Origin: Anarhynchus alexandrinus | Taxonomy: Eukaryota > Chordata > Aves > Charadriiformes > Charadriidae | Assembly (NCBI GenBank): GCA_008711295.1 | Contig: VUYV01000011.1 | Span: 2,855,029 to 2,919,028 of the forward strand | Direction of reading: 5' to 3' | DNA: 64,000 bases | Part shown: positions 63,887 to 64,000 of the stretch, in pieces | Layout: each line of letters opens with the position of its first letter | Numbering within the stretch: position 1 is the first letter of the stretch | Made by a program: the position numbers and the translations under genes | The notes under the pieces: generated by a model | Told to the model about the DNA's origin: nothing | The model's input: only the letters and a program-made list of their open reading frames with translations | Database searches by the model: none

Positions 63887-64000
63887 GTAAGTAGCAGTGT
63901 GATCAGGGCTCTGATGAGCTGGTGCTGATATATTGATGACAATATCTCCTGCTGCTGCTGCATTAGATATGCTTCTTGTCCTTACCCTTGAACTTGGAGC
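63887..64000 (+). other. STN1: STN1 intron after coding exon 8, 5' part only
   Basis: Begins GTAAGT and runs to the window edge. It includes a short CTG run at about 63950-63960. Confidence 0.85.

Overview
This is a single-copy stretch of a vertebrate nuclear genome, almost certainly from a bird. It is AT-rich and intron-dominated. It holds CR1-type LINE remnants with the characteristic avian 3' end, a solo LTR of an avian endogenous-retrovirus type, and two genes with canonical GT-AG introns. I see no bacterial-type operons, CRISPR arrays, tRNAs or rRNAs. Most long open frames are chance frames in introns or in the GC-rich island.

Layout. Bases 1 to about 25,550 (minus strand) hold the 5' end of SLK, the STE20-like serine/threonine kinase. 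Four coding exons (380-529, 1297-1345, 4382-4546, 25399-25548) join in frame and give residues 1-171 plus one base of codon 172. This covers the glycine-rich loop, the catalytic lysine K63 and the HRD aspartate D155. The DFG motif and the rest of the protein lie off the left edge. Intron 1 is about 20.9 kb. Intron 2 contains the solo LTR (2337-2985).

Bases 25,155-26,560 are a strong CpG island with GC boxes, a palindromic NRF1 site, a CACGTGAC E-box and a CCAAT box. It is the SLK promoter and probably also the divergent promoter of the second gene.

Bases 42,860-63,886 (plus strand) hold STN1 (OBFC1), the OB-fold subunit of the CST (CTC1-STN1-TEN1) telomere replication complex. Eight coding exons join in frame and give 311 codons plus one base. 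The last roughly 50 residues lie off the right edge. A non-coding first exon ending at a GTAAGT donor (26,528) is inferred, which would make STN1 intron 1 about 16 kb.

The two genes are head to head and their products are not known to act together: SLK is a cytoplasmic kinase of cytoskeleton and cell-death signalling, and STN1 acts at telomeres and stalled forks. The most useful sequence-level observations are four. A 17-bp tandem duplication sits exactly over the STN1 start codon and splice acceptor. The shared CpG island is compact. A CpG-dense patch lies inside SLK intron 1. A 39-bp motif is repeated in STN1 intron 1. I found no convincing new biological system.
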